Below, in pieces: positions 54,312 through 62,995 of a stretch of DNA of 64,000 nt. Numbering within the stretch: the first letter of the stretch is position 1; each line of letters begins with the position of its first letter. The notes below the pieces were generated by a model that was given only the letters and a program-made list of their open reading frames with translations, had not been told where the DNA came from and did not search any database. The translations under genes were made by a program, and so were the position numbers. The stretch spans positions 98,680 to 162,679 of the forward strand of contig JBBDIJ010000005.1 of assembly GCA_040880485.1 (NCBI GenBank), read 5' to 3'. The DNA comes from JBBDIJ01 sp040880485. Its GTDB lineage: Bacteria > Bacteroidota > Rhodothermia > Balneolales > Balneolaceae.

Positions 54312-55445
54312 GTGCAGGCGACACCGAAGACAAACGGCGTAACGATTGTCACTACGAAGGAGGAGAGGGCGCAGTTCCTCGATTTCCCCTACCATCACTA
54401 CAGAGACGATCAGAATTGGGTAGCGCCACTACGTATAGAGCAGAAGAAACTGATTGATACCGGAAGGAATCCTTTCTTTAATGATGCTGAAATTGCTCTT
54501 TTCCTTGCGGAGGAGGATGGCCGGCCAGCCGGCCGGATCGCTGCCATTCTGGACCATAGGTATAACCGGTTTCATGATAGTCATACCGGTTTTTTCGGGT
54601 TTTTTGAATCTGTAGATTCCCAGGGCACCGTTGATCTGTTGATGCGGGTGGCATCAGACTGGCTGAAGGATCGGGGAGTGACCAGACTGCTTGGCCCTGC
54701 CAACCCGGGAATGATGGATGAAATCGGAATACTGGTAGATGGCTTCGACCGCCGTCCCTCTATTCTGATGCCCTATCATAAACCGTGGTACGACAAACTG
54801 TTAAAGGGGGCGGGATTAGAGAAGGAGATCGATCTTTTTGCATTTGAAGTAACAGAAAATAGTGTACAAAGGGAGAGAATGAACCGGGCAGCGGATATTG
54901 TCCACAAGAGGGTGCCAGGACTGAATGTTCGTGAGATTCGAATGAAATCTCTCCGGAAGGAACTCGACATCATTCGTCACATCTTTAATGAAGCCTGGAA
55001 AGAGAATTGGGGTTTTATTCCCCTTACTTCGGAAGAGCTGGAGACGATGGCTTCCGATATGAAGAAGATTGTCGATACCCGGTTCGCCCATGTTGCCGAG
55101 ATCGATGGCGAGCCTGTAGCTTTTTCCATTGCTCTTCCCGATTACAATCAGGTCTTTGCCCGGATGAATGGGAAACTTCTGCCTCTTGGAATTTTCAAGC
55201 TGCTCTGGTACAGAAGAAAGATTAATCGTATTCGAACGGCTCTTATGGGGGTTCTGCCCGAATATCGGGGACGGGGTATTGATGCGGTATTACACCAAAA
55301 ATCGATTGAAAACGGTTTGAGGGATGGGTTCACTTCTTCAGAGTTGAGCTGGGTGCTCGAGAACAATACAGAGATGATCCGGGTTGCCGAAAAGATCGGC
55401 GGAGAGAGGAGCAAGACCTACCGTATGTACAGTAAAGCACTCTGA
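54312..55445 (+). CDS. GNAT-superfamily acyltransferase, candidate bacterial ceramide synthase
   Basis: The 377-aa protein has the features of a conserved family often listed only as GNAT or hypothetical: GRNPFFNDAEIALFLAEEDGRPAGRIAAILD, TGFFGFFESVD, GPANPGMMDEIGILVDGFD, and a C-terminal acyl-CoA N-acyltransferase core with LMGVLPEYRGRGIDAVL. From memory this matches the bCerS type that N-acylates the sphingoid base in Caulobacter-like bacteria. Direct coupling to spt (2-bp gap, GTG start) supports that. No membrane helix is seen. Confidence 0.78.
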   Translation: MQATPKTNGVTIVTTKEERAQFLDFPYHHYRDDQNWVAPLRIEQKKLIDTGRNPFFNDAEIALFLAEEDGRPAGRIAAILDHRYNRFHDSHTGFFGFFESVDSQGTVDLLMRVASDWLKDRGVTRLLGPANPGMMDEIGILVDGFDRRPSILMPYHKPWYDKLLKGAGLEKEIDLFAFEVTENSVQRERMNRAADIVHKRVPGLNVREIRMKSLRKELDIIRHIFNEAWKENWGFIPLTSEELETMASDMKKIVDTRFAHVAEIDGEPVAFSIALPDYNQVFARMNGKLLPLGIFKLLWYRRKINRIRTALMGVLPEYRGRGIDAVLHQKSIENGLRDGFTSSELSWVLENNTEMIRVAEKIGGERSKTYRMYSKAL

Positions 55446-55463
55446 TCTTACGTGGAGTTATTC

Positions 55464-55518
55464 AGGTAGTGGCCTTGGCCTATGCAGCCCAATTGTTTCC
55501 AAAAATCACTACCTTTTT
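55464..55518 (+). terminator. Possible terminator after the GNAT gene
   Basis: AGGTAGTG at 55464-55471 pairs with CACTACCT at 55507-55514, followed by T5. The loop is long (35 nt) and itself contains GGCC-TT-GGCC. It would separate spt-GNAT from fumC. Confidence 0.4.
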
Positions 55519-55583
55519 CAGGAGCCTGTTTGTTTACCGGGTGCAAGGCTTTTGTATCAGACTTTTGAACCAACTCTTGTCAG

Positions 55584-56972
55584 ATGAGCAATTATCGTAT
55601 TGAAAAAGATTCTATGGGAGAGGTTCGTGTTCCCTCTTCCGCACTGTATGGTGCACAAACACAGCGAGCGTGTGATAACTTTCCGATCAGCCGGCTACGT
55701 TTTTCACGAGCTTTTATAGAGGCGCTGGGCCAGGTGAAACAGATCGCAGCAGAAGTAAACAGTGAGCTGGGACATCTGGACAGGCCCTTGGCTGAAGCAA
55801 TCATCAAGGCGGCTTCGGAGGTGGCCGACGGGGAATTGGATGAGCACTTTGTCGTCGATGTATTTCAGACCGGTTCCGGCACCTCGACCAATATGAATGC
55901 AAATGAGGTGATTGCGGCGCGGGCTAACCAGATCGGAAAGGGAGAGGTTCAGGTTCACCCCAACGACCACGTGAACTTTGGGCAGAGTTCTAACGATGTA
56001 ATACCTACGACGATTCGTATTGCTGCTGTTACCACCGTAAGAAGTTCTCTGATCCCCTCTCTGGAGACATTGAAAAGCACACTACTGAAGAGAGCGGATG
56101 AGCTGGAGGATGTCGTTAAAACCGGTCGTACTCATCTGATGGATGCGATGCCGGTGACGTTGAAACAGGAACTTGAGGGCTATGCACGACAGGTAGAACT
56201 CGGTATAACCCGTATTGAGGGAGCCCTGGAGCGAATGACGGAACTTCCCCAGGGGGGTACTGCAGTGGGGTCGGGTATCAATACCGATCCGTCTTTTGGA
56301 GAGAAGTTTTCTGCCCGGATATCGGATCTGACAGGCATCTCTTTCCGGGAAGCGGAAAATCATTTTGAAGCACAATCCACTGTGGATGCTCCTGTGGAGC
56401 TGAGTGGTCAGCTCAAAACGGTTGCGGTTGGCCTTTTGAAGATCTGTAACGATTTTCGATGGATGAATTCCGGGCCGAATAACGGGCTTGGCGAATTGGC
56501 ACTGCCCTCCCTGCAACCCGGTTCATCTATTATGCCGGGCAAGGTGAATCCTGTCATAGAGGAGTCTTTGGCCATGGTTTGTGCCCAGGTCATAGGGAAT
56601 GATATGACGATTACCGTAGCCGGCCAGTCCGGGAATTTTGAACTGAATGTCATGTTGCCGGTGGTCGCTTACAACCTACTGGAATCGATCGAAATCCTGA
56701 CAAACGGTATATTTAATTTTGCAGAGCGATCTGTTGGTGGTTTTGAAGTAAATCGTGATGTAATTGCCGACGGGGCCGGCCGCAACCCGATTCTTGTAAC
56801 GGCGTTAAACCCACTTATTGGCTACGATCTGGCAGCCAAAATAGCAAAAGAGGCGTACGCCCAAAACAGGCCCGTTCTTGAAGTTGCCAGAGAGATGTCG
56901 GATTTGCCAGAGGAGACACTGTGCGAGGTATTGGACCCGTTAAGAATGACACGTGGAGGTTTTCCGGGTTGA
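55584..56972 (+). CDS. fumC: Class II fumarate hydratase
   Basis: FumC hydrates fumarate to malate in the TCA cycle. The 462-aa protein has the signatures MGEVRVPSSALYGAQTQRA, TGSGTSTNMNANEV, HPNDHVNFGQSSNDVIPT, the TGRTHLMDAMP segment with the catalytic His region, and the GSSIMPGKVNP loop with the catalytic Ser. Its length is the usual 460-467. It stands alone between the lipid locus and the E1 gene. Confidence 0.96.
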   Translation: MSNYRIEKDSMGEVRVPSSALYGAQTQRACDNFPISRLRFSRAFIEALGQVKQIAAEVNSELGHLDRPLAEAIIKAASEVADGELDEHFVVDVFQTGSGTSTNMNANEVIAARANQIGKGEVQVHPNDHVNFGQSSNDVIPTTIRIAAVTTVRSSLIPSLETLKSTLLKRADELEDVVKTGRTHLMDAMPVTLKQELEGYARQVELGITRIEGALERMTELPQGGTAVGSGINTDPSFGEKFSARISDLTGISFREAENHFEAQSTVDAPVELSGQLKTVAVGLLKICNDFRWMNSGPNNGLGELALPSLQPGSSIMPGKVNPVIEESLAMVCAQVIGNDMTITVAGQSGNFELNVMLPVVAYNLLESIEILTNGIFNFAERSVGGFEVNRDVIADGAGRNPILVTALNPLIGYDLAAKIAKEAYAQNRPVLEVAREMSDLPEETLCEVLDPLRMTRGGFPG

Positions 56973-57024
56973 ACCTGAATCGTGGAGTCTGATCATTTAA
57001 GTTTTAAAAACTTGACTGAAACCT

Positions 57025-57030
57025 TATAAT
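57025..57030 (+). promoter_or_regulatory. Possible -10 element for the E1 gene
   Basis: A perfect TATAAT lies 44 bp before the ATG at 57075. The -35 (TTTTAA, 16 bp upstream) is weak. No other signal is seen in this 102-bp gap. Confidence 0.3.
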
Positions 57031-57074
57031 GGTGGAGCTTCCTATATAGAGTCATACGGTGAAACGCGTGTGCC

Positions 57075-59489
57075 ATGAGCCATTTTGAAGTAATCAAATC
57101 GAAAAAGTCATCCGATAAAGGGGTTCGTGAAACCCTTCGTGACTATAAGCTTGCCCGAGTGAGCCGGGAGATTTCACTTCTCGGCGAGAGAGAGGCACTT
57201 CTGGGAAGGGCGAAATTCGGCATTTTTGGTGACGGAAAGGAGTTGGCTCAAATAGCCATGTCGAGTCAGTTCCGAAAGGGAGATTTCCGATCCGGTTATT
57301 ACAGAGATCAGACATTTATGCTCGCTATTGGCGAGCTTACACCGAGACAATTTTTTGCACAGCTGTATGCGCATCCCGATGTTCGTCACGAACCCTGCTC
57401 CGCAGGGCGGATGATGAATGGGCATTTTGCGACACGGCTGCTCAATGAGAAGGGAGAGTGGGTATCTCAAACGGATAGAAGAAATACCGCTGCGGATATG
57501 TCTCCGACGGCTGCGCAGATGCCTCGTCTTCTTGGACTGGCCCAGGCATCAAAGGTTTATCGGGACCATGCGCAGTTGCATAATCGTACTGAATTCTCCC
57601 GGGGAGGGCGTGAAGTGGCTTTCGGTACTATAGGCGACGCAAGTACATCAGAAGGGATTTTCTGGGAGACGATTAACGCCGCAGGTGTATTGCAGGTACC
57701 CCTTGTCGTATCGGTATGGGACGACGGGTTCGGAATATCGGTGGAAAAGAAGTACCAGACTACAAAAGAGAGTATTTCAAAAGCACTGGAGGGGTTTCGA
57801 AGAACGGAAAATGAGAAGGGTATCGAAATTTTTCGTGTGAAAGCTTGGGACTATACGGCCCTGATGAATACGTATAGCGAAGCGGTTGAGCTTGCCCGAG
57901 AGCACTATGTTCCGGTCCTTGTCCATGTTGAGGAAGCAACACAGCCACTGGGGCACTCTACATCCGGTTCTCATGAACGGTATAAGTCGAAGGAGCGACT
58001 GCAGTGGGAGGAAGAGTACTGTTGTTGCCGGAAAATGAGAAGCTGGCTACTGAAAAAGGGACATTCTACTCCGGAAGAACTGGATCGAATAGAACAGGAA
58101 GCGAAGGACGAAGTGAAACAGGAGCAGAAGAGGGCCTGGGAAGCGATTCGGAGCTCAATACAGGAAGAGAGGCGTCAACTTGAAGTGCTTCTGGAGAGTC
58201 TTGCCACTGAAGATAAGCTCCATGATGAAATACAACAGATACTGACACGGCTCGAAAAGAGTCAGAGATTTTTTTTCAAGGATGTGATTACGGCTGGCCG
58301 CAAGGCTCTGCGTTTGGCCAGAAGTTCAGGAAGCGAGGCTCGTAAGAGACTTTCGGACTGGATGGAGGAGATGGACAGAAAAAACCGGCGTCGGTACAAC
58401 TCTCATCTGATCAGTGAGAGTATACGATCGCCACTTCATGTCGAAGAGGTGCGCCCTGTTCTGAAAAATAACTCCGATTTAGTAGATGGTAGAGTAGTAT
58501 TGCGGAACAACTTTGACAAACTGCTTTCAAGATATCCGGAACTGTTGATCTTTGGTGAAGATTCAGGCAGGTTGGGGGATGTGAACCTGGGGCTGGAGGG
58601 CCTGCAAAAGAAGTATGGAGAATTTCGGGTGGGGGATACCGGCATTCGGGAAGCGACCATTATTGGCCAGGGTATTGGCCTGGCCCTCAGAGGCCTCAGA
58701 CCCATTGCAGAGATTCAGTATCTCGATTATTTACTCTATTGTATCCAGGGGCTTAGCGACGATCTCGCTTCGCTGCGTTACCGAACCGCCGGTGGACAGA
58801 AAGCCCCACTCATCGTTCGAACCAGAGGACATCGTCTGGAGGGGATCTGGCACTCCGGATCGCCCATGGGGATGATCATTAACTCTTTACGTGGTGTTCA
58901 CGTTTGCGTGCCCAGAAATCTGACGGATGCGGCAGGTTTCTATAATACTCTATTGAGGGGTGATGATCCGGCGCTGGTTATTGAACCTTTGAATGCTTAT
59001 CGAAAGAAAGAGCAACTCCCGGAAAACCTCGGTGAATTTACCGTTCCTCTCGGAGTTCCGGAACTGGTTCGGGAGGGAAGGGACATTACCGTTGTCTCTT
59101 ACGGATCTACCTGTAACCTTATTGAATCTGTACTCCCGGAGCTGGCGAGGTCAGGTATTTCAGTAGAGTTGATCGATGTAAGGACTCTCCTCCCATTCGA
59201 TCGTTACGGCAGGGTTCTTGAATCACTCAAGAAGACCAACAGAATATGCTTTATAGACGAGGACGTTCCTGGTGGAGCTACCGGCTTTATGATGCAGCAA
59301 GTCCTGGATCTGCAGGGAGGTTTCCGCTATTTGGACTCTGCCCCGCGCTGTCTGACAGCAAAGGCACACAGGACCGCATACTCTACAGACGGGGACTATT
59401 TCTCAAAGCCCAATGCTGACGATATATTTGAAACCATCTGGGATATAATGAGTGAAAGCAGCCCCGGGAAATTCACTCCACTGTCATGA
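57075..59489 (+). CDS. Fused alpha-beta E1 of 2-oxoacid (branched-chain type) dehydrogenase
   Basis: The 804-aa protein joins both E1 subunits. The alpha half has the ThDP motif starting at Gly187 (GDASTSEGIFWETIN) and the DDGFGIS continuation. A long charged helical linker (about residues 310-460) follows, then the beta half (from about residue 475) with IFGEDSG, DTGIREATIIGQGIGLAL and the C-terminal transketolase domain. It decarboxylates 2-oxoacids and acylates lipoyl-E2; branched-chain acids are the best guess, useful for iso-fatty acids. No E2 or E3 is adjacent. Confidence 0.88.
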   Translation: MSHFEVIKSKKSSDKGVRETLRDYKLARVSREISLLGEREALLGRAKFGIFGDGKELAQIAMSSQFRKGDFRSGYYRDQTFMLAIGELTPRQFFAQLYAHPDVRHEPCSAGRMMNGHFATRLLNEKGEWVSQTDRRNTAADMSPTAAQMPRLLGLAQASKVYRDHAQLHNRTEFSRGGREVAFGTIGDASTSEGIFWETINAAGVLQVPLVVSVWDDGFGISVEKKYQTTKESISKALEGFRRTENEKGIEIFRVKAWDYTALMNTYSEAVELAREHYVPVLVHVEEATQPLGHSTSGSHERYKSKERLQWEEEYCCCRKMRSWLLKKGHSTPEELDRIEQEAKDEVKQEQKRAWEAIRSSIQEERRQLEVLLESLATEDKLHDEIQQILTRLEKSQRFFFKDVITAGRKALRLARSSGSEARKRLSDWMEEMDRKNRRRYNSHLISESIRSPLHVEEVRPVLKNNSDLVDGRVVLRNNFDKLLSRYPELLIFGEDSGRLGDVNLGLEGLQKKYGEFRVGDTGIREATIIGQGIGLALRGLRPIAEIQYLDYLLYCIQGLSDDLASLRYRTAGGQKAPLIVRTRGHRLEGIWHSGSPMGMIINSLRGVHVCVPRNLTDAAGFYNTLLRGDDPALVIEPLNAYRKKEQLPENLGEFTVPLGVPELVREGRDITVVSYGSTCNLIESVLPELARSGISVELIDVRTLLPFDRYGRVLESLKKTNRICFIDEDVPGGATGFMMQQVLDLQGGFRYLDSAPRCLTAKAHRTAYSTDGDYFSKPNADDIFETIWDIMSESSPGKFTPLS

Positions 59490-59514
59490 AAGAGGCCGGT
59501 AATCCCCGGTGTTA

Positions 59515-60411
59515 TCAGAACAGTATCCAGTCCAGAAAGAGAAGAGCCCAGATCAGCGGCAGATAGGCGAAGGAGGCGAACATAAGTTGCCGAGCGGTAT
59601 GATGATCTCTTTTTACGCCAAAACGAATTCCATACCATAGAAAACCGGCGGTCATAAACAATGCTCCAGAGAGAAAGAGAGGCCCTGCAATCCCCATTAT
59701 GTAAAGCTTCCAGATGGTAGGTAGCAGGGCAACCAAAGGGAGAAGTGTCCACATGATGGTAACGTAACCTGCGGGGTCCCGCTTGGGTAACATTTTAAAG
59801 CCTGCATGTTCGTAATCCTTTCGGCAGACCCAGGCTATGGACATCACATGAGGAATCTGCCAACAAAAGATAAGGCCGAACAAAACCCACATTCCATGCT
59901 CAAAGATGGTGCCTGATGCGGCTGCCCAGCCTCCGACAACAGGCAATGCACCGGGAACAGCCCCCACAAAAACATTAAGTGCCGAAATTCTTTTTAGCGG
60001 AGTATAGGCCCATAGATAGATGACAGTGGTGGCAAATGCGACCCCACCCGCAACCGGGTTGACCAAAAGCAACAGCCAGGCAAGCCCGGAGAAGATGAGG
60101 GTCAATGAGTAGAGAAGTCCGGAGCGTGGCAAAATTCGGTTTGCCGGAAGTGGCCGGTTGCCTGTTCTCCTCATCAGGCCGTCATACCCTCGCTCCATAT
60201 ACATATTGTGCGCTGCGGTACCTGAAGCGATGAGCCATGTACCTATAGTGGCATGAATCAGCAGGGGAATATCAATTATTCCGCCCGTGCCGAGCAGAAA
60301 TCCTGCCAGCATGCTGGCAATGACGGTCAGGGTAATGCCGGGTTTGGTCAGTTCCAGATAGTCATTGAAGACTCCGGCCAGAGCTCTTTCAGAAAGGGTA
60401 TTTGAAGCCAC
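59515..60411 (-). CDS. ctaB: Protoheme IX farnesyltransferase (heme O synthase)
   Basis: CtaB attaches a farnesyl group to heme B, making heme O. The 298-aa UbiA-family protein has about nine membrane helices and the prenyl-diphosphate motif NMYMERGYDGLMRRTGNRPLP, the YTPLKR loop and WQIPHVMSIAW. I choose GTG 60411 because homology starts with FNDYLELTKPGI; the frame runs 59 codons further upstream without family similarity. It is divergent from ctaA over 187 bp. Confidence 0.93.
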   Translation of the reverse strand: MASNTLSERALAGVFNDYLELTKPGITLTVIASMLAGFLLGTGGIIDIPLLIHATIGTWLIASGTAAHNMYMERGYDGLMRRTGNRPLPANRILPRSGLLYSLTLIFSGLAWLLLLVNPVAGGVAFATTVIYLWAYTPLKRISALNVFVGAVPGALPVVGGWAAASGTIFEHGMWVLFGLIFCWQIPHVMSIAWVCRKDYEHAGFKMLPKRDPAGYVTIMWTLLPLVALLPTIWKLYIMGIAGPLFLSGALFMTAGFLWYGIRFGVKRDHHTARQLMFASFAYLPLIWALLFLDWILF

Positions 60412-60598
60412 GCAGCAGAGTGTTCTCGATTGACAGATGAAATTTTGAGAGGCAAAAAGGTACACATTTTTTTTCTGAGATGTGGTTGAGCTGGCAGAGA
60501 ATTCCCGTTGTACAATGCAGAGACGCGAATATGCGTGTTGCTTCGTATATTCTTTTAAAACCTCATCGACAAAGTCTATACCACACACTGAAACAGGT

Positions 60599-61525
60599 AT
60601 GAAGTATAACCTCTATCAGAAAGTTGCATTTACTACAGTTGCTGCCACTATTTTGCTGATTTTTGTTGGAGGGCTGGTGCGAGCAGCCGGCGCCGGCCTC
60701 GGCTGTCCCGACTGGCCCACCTGTTTTGGACTCTGGATTCCACCTTTAGATGCAGTTGACCTCCCGGCGGGTTACGATACTGCACTCTATAACCCACTTC
60801 ACACATGGCTTGAATATTTTAACCGTCTTGTGGGAGTTACGATAGGCCTGTTGATTACCGCTACATTTATTCTCTCTTTCCGCTACAGAAAAAGTGATTC
60901 GATAATCGTTTGGGTATCGGCTACCGCTTTAATTCTGGTTCTGCTGCAAGGTTGGCTGGGTGGAGTAGTGGTACAAAGCGGCCTGAGCACCGGGATGATT
61001 ACTCTTCACATGATATTGGCGATGCTCATTTTAAACCTGCTTCTCTATGCGGCAGTTCGGGCTACAAGGGAAAAATTTGTAGTGAATATTTCTGAACCGA
61101 TTGCGAAGCGATTGATGTGGTTGGGAGGATTTCTATTTCTGCTGCTTTTAGTTCAGATGATATTGGGTACCCAGGTCAGAGAGATGGTGGACCTCGTTAA
61201 GAATGCCCCCAACCCACCACCGCGGGAAATGTGGCCGGAGAGGATAGACAACACGTTATACCTCATTCATCGAAGCTTTTCGTGGCTGGTAGTCACGATG
61301 ACAGCACTTTTGGTGTGGGATATGAAACGGTCCGGTGTAAAAGGGATATTGCGCCGGTTAGCGATGCTGGTATGTCTTCTCATCACACTACAGATATTGT
61401 TGGGAGCAGGTATGGAGTGGTTCGGGATGCCGGGCTGGATGCAGCTATTTCATCTGGTCGGATTCGCACTTCTGATCTGTACTCATTTCTTTTACCTGCT
61501 AATACTGCACTTTTCACGTCAATAA
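60599..61525 (+). CDS. ctaA: Heme A synthase (Cox15/CtaA)
   Basis: CtaA oxidises heme O to heme A for aa3/caa3 oxidases. The 308-aa protein has eight predicted helices, the GGLVRAAGAGLGCPDWPTCFG motif, and conserved His residues in the helix segments HTWLEYFNRLVG, TLHMILAML, LIHRSFSWL and LFHLVGFALL. ATG 60599 fits the family start; upstream frame extension is ignored. Together with divergent ctaB it implies a heme A-type terminal oxidase, although no cox gene is visible here. Confidence 0.93.
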   Translation: MKYNLYQKVAFTTVAATILLIFVGGLVRAAGAGLGCPDWPTCFGLWIPPLDAVDLPAGYDTALYNPLHTWLEYFNRLVGVTIGLLITATFILSFRYRKSDSIIVWVSATALILVLLQGWLGGVVVQSGLSTGMITLHMILAMLILNLLLYAAVRATREKFVVNISEPIAKRLMWLGGFLFLLLLVQMILGTQVREMVDLVKNAPNPPPREMWPERIDNTLYLIHRSFSWLVVTMTALLVWDMKRSGVKGILRRLAMLVCLLITLQILLGAGMEWFGMPGWMQLFHLVGFALLICTHFFYLLILHFSRQ

Positions 61526-61555
61526 AACGGATCGGAGAGACTCCTGCACCGGTAT

Positions 61556-61882
61556 TTACAGGGTATCGGAGAGGTGCTTCAGAAAGGTTCTTACCTCCTT
61601 CAGGTCTCGTTGAAGGGAGGGGGAAAGCTCAGTATCCTGGCTTTCAGGCTCCTCAACCTCACTTATTGCTTTTTTAGCTCCGGCTGTACTGTATTTTTGA
61701 TCGACAATAAGATCTTTCAGCTGAAAGACAAGTGCGACGTCAGCCTCGCTATATTGTCTTTTTCCTCCTTTGCTCCTCCTGGGCTTCAGTTCCGGAATTG
61801 TGCGTTCCCAGTACCTTAGAGTGTGAGATTCGATACCGGAAAGTTTGCAAACTTCCCCTATCGTGTAGTACAATTTTTTCAT
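61556..61882 (-). CDS. MerR-family transcriptional regulator
   Basis: This is a 108-aa regulator with the MerR winged helix at the N terminus (YYTIGEVCKLSGIESHTLRYWE, then KRQYSEADVALVFQLKDLI) and a short coiled tail. No cysteine-rich metal site and no large ligand domain is present, so the inducer is unknown. It is convergent with ctaA and divergent from the GT2 gene. Confidence 0.88.
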   Translation of the reverse strand: MKKLYYTIGEVCKLSGIESHTLRYWERTIPELKPRRSKGGKRQYSEADVALVFQLKDLIVDQKYSTAGAKKAISEVEEPESQDTELSPSLQRDLKEVRTFLKHLSDTL

Positions 61883-61959
61883 AGACTCGGAATCCTGTAT
61901 TTTTTGCCTGCAAAAAGGTATCTACAGAGGTAAAGAGTTTTCATTTAAGTTGCAACCGA

Positions 61960-62928
61960 TTGTCCAATATTGAACCTGTCTATGAGTCCCGCCCTTCGGG
62001 TAGCGGTGTTGAGGTAAGTGTAATTGTGCCTCTACTTGATGAAGCCCCCTCTCTGAAGGAGCTTGCCTCCAGTGTGCACACTGCACTGGAGGGGTATACG
62101 TTCGAGCTTGTTCTGGTAGATGATGGTTCTACAGACAACTCGTGGGATGTAATACGTGAATTAAGGGCCTCTTTCCCAGCCATACAGGGCATTCGTTTTC
62201 AGAGGAACTACGGTAAAAGCACAGCACTACAGGCCGGTTTTGAAGTGGCAAGGGGACGCTATGTGGTTACCATGGATGCGGATTTGCAGGATGACCCCGC
62301 TGAAATCCCGGGGCTGCTGGCGATGCTCAGAGAGGGTTATGACCTGGTGAGTGGATGGAAAAAAAAGCGGAAAGATCCCCTGAGCAAAACCATCCCGTCG
62401 CGCTTCTTTAATTTCGTAACCAGATGGGTCACAGGAATTCGGCTTCACGACTTCAATTGCGGATTAAAGGTCTATCGCCGTGAAGTGATTGAGAATATTC
62501 ATCTGCATGGAGAACTGCATCGCTACGTTCCTCTGCTTGCGAGATGGGAGGGCTTCGGCAGAATTTCCGAGAAGCCGGTTCGGCACCATGAACGGAAGTA
62601 CGGCCGCACCAAATTTGGAGTTTCCCGCTTTGTTTACGGCTTTCTGGATCTGTTGACACTGATGTTTGTATCGACCTATATGAATAGACCGATGCACTTT
62701 TTTGGCAGTATCGGAGTGTTTTCTCTGGCTGGCGGTATCGGAATCAACGCCTATCTCGCCTGGATGAAACTCGTACACAACGAACCGCTCGCCAATCGAC
62801 CACTGCTCATTCTGGGTGTTCTTCTCGTAGTTATCGGGGTTCAGTTCTTCTCAATCGGTTTTCTGGGCGACATGATCAATCGAGGAAGGGTAAACAGGGA
62901 TCGTCCAAATATAAAAGATCGTATATGA
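61960..62928 (+). CDS. GT2 glycosyltransferase, polyprenyl-phosphate (DPM1/GtrB-like)
   Basis: The 322-aa protein has a GT-A domain (about residues 20-225): VSVIVPLLDEAPSL, LVLVDDGSTDNSW, NYGKSTALQAGFEVA, TMDADLQDDP (DxD metal site) and the acceptor loop HERKYGRTKFGVSRF. Two C-terminal membrane helices follow (about 235-258 and 270-300). Such enzymes make polyprenyl-phosphate sugars for envelope glycans. The start is TTG 61960. A methyltransferase follows on the same strand. Confidence 0.9.
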   Translation: MSNIEPVYESRPSGSGVEVSVIVPLLDEAPSLKELASSVHTALEGYTFELVLVDDGSTDNSWDVIRELRASFPAIQGIRFQRNYGKSTALQAGFEVARGRYVVTMDADLQDDPAEIPGLLAMLREGYDLVSGWKKKRKDPLSKTIPSRFFNFVTRWVTGIRLHDFNCGLKVYRREVIENIHLHGELHRYVPLLARWEGFGRISEKPVRHHERKYGRTKFGVSRFVYGFLDLLTLMFVSTYMNRPMHFFGSIGVFSLAGGIGINAYLAWMKLVHNEPLANRPLLILGVLLVVIGVQFFSIGFLGDMINRGRVNRDRPNIKDRI

Positions 62929-62995
62929 ACCCTGTTGTAGATCATTCAGAGGGGCACGAAGGGGCGGGTTGTTCAGAACGATCCGGGGAGATGGT

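Noticed and set aside
60486..60516. TTGAGC-N19-TACAAT as ctaA promoter
   Set aside because: The spacer is long and the -35 poor; not strong enough to list as a feature.
60412..60588. N-terminal extension of CtaB
   Set aside because: The frame is open but contains no membrane helix or similarity, and runs into the ctaA promoter region; GTG 60411 fits homologues.
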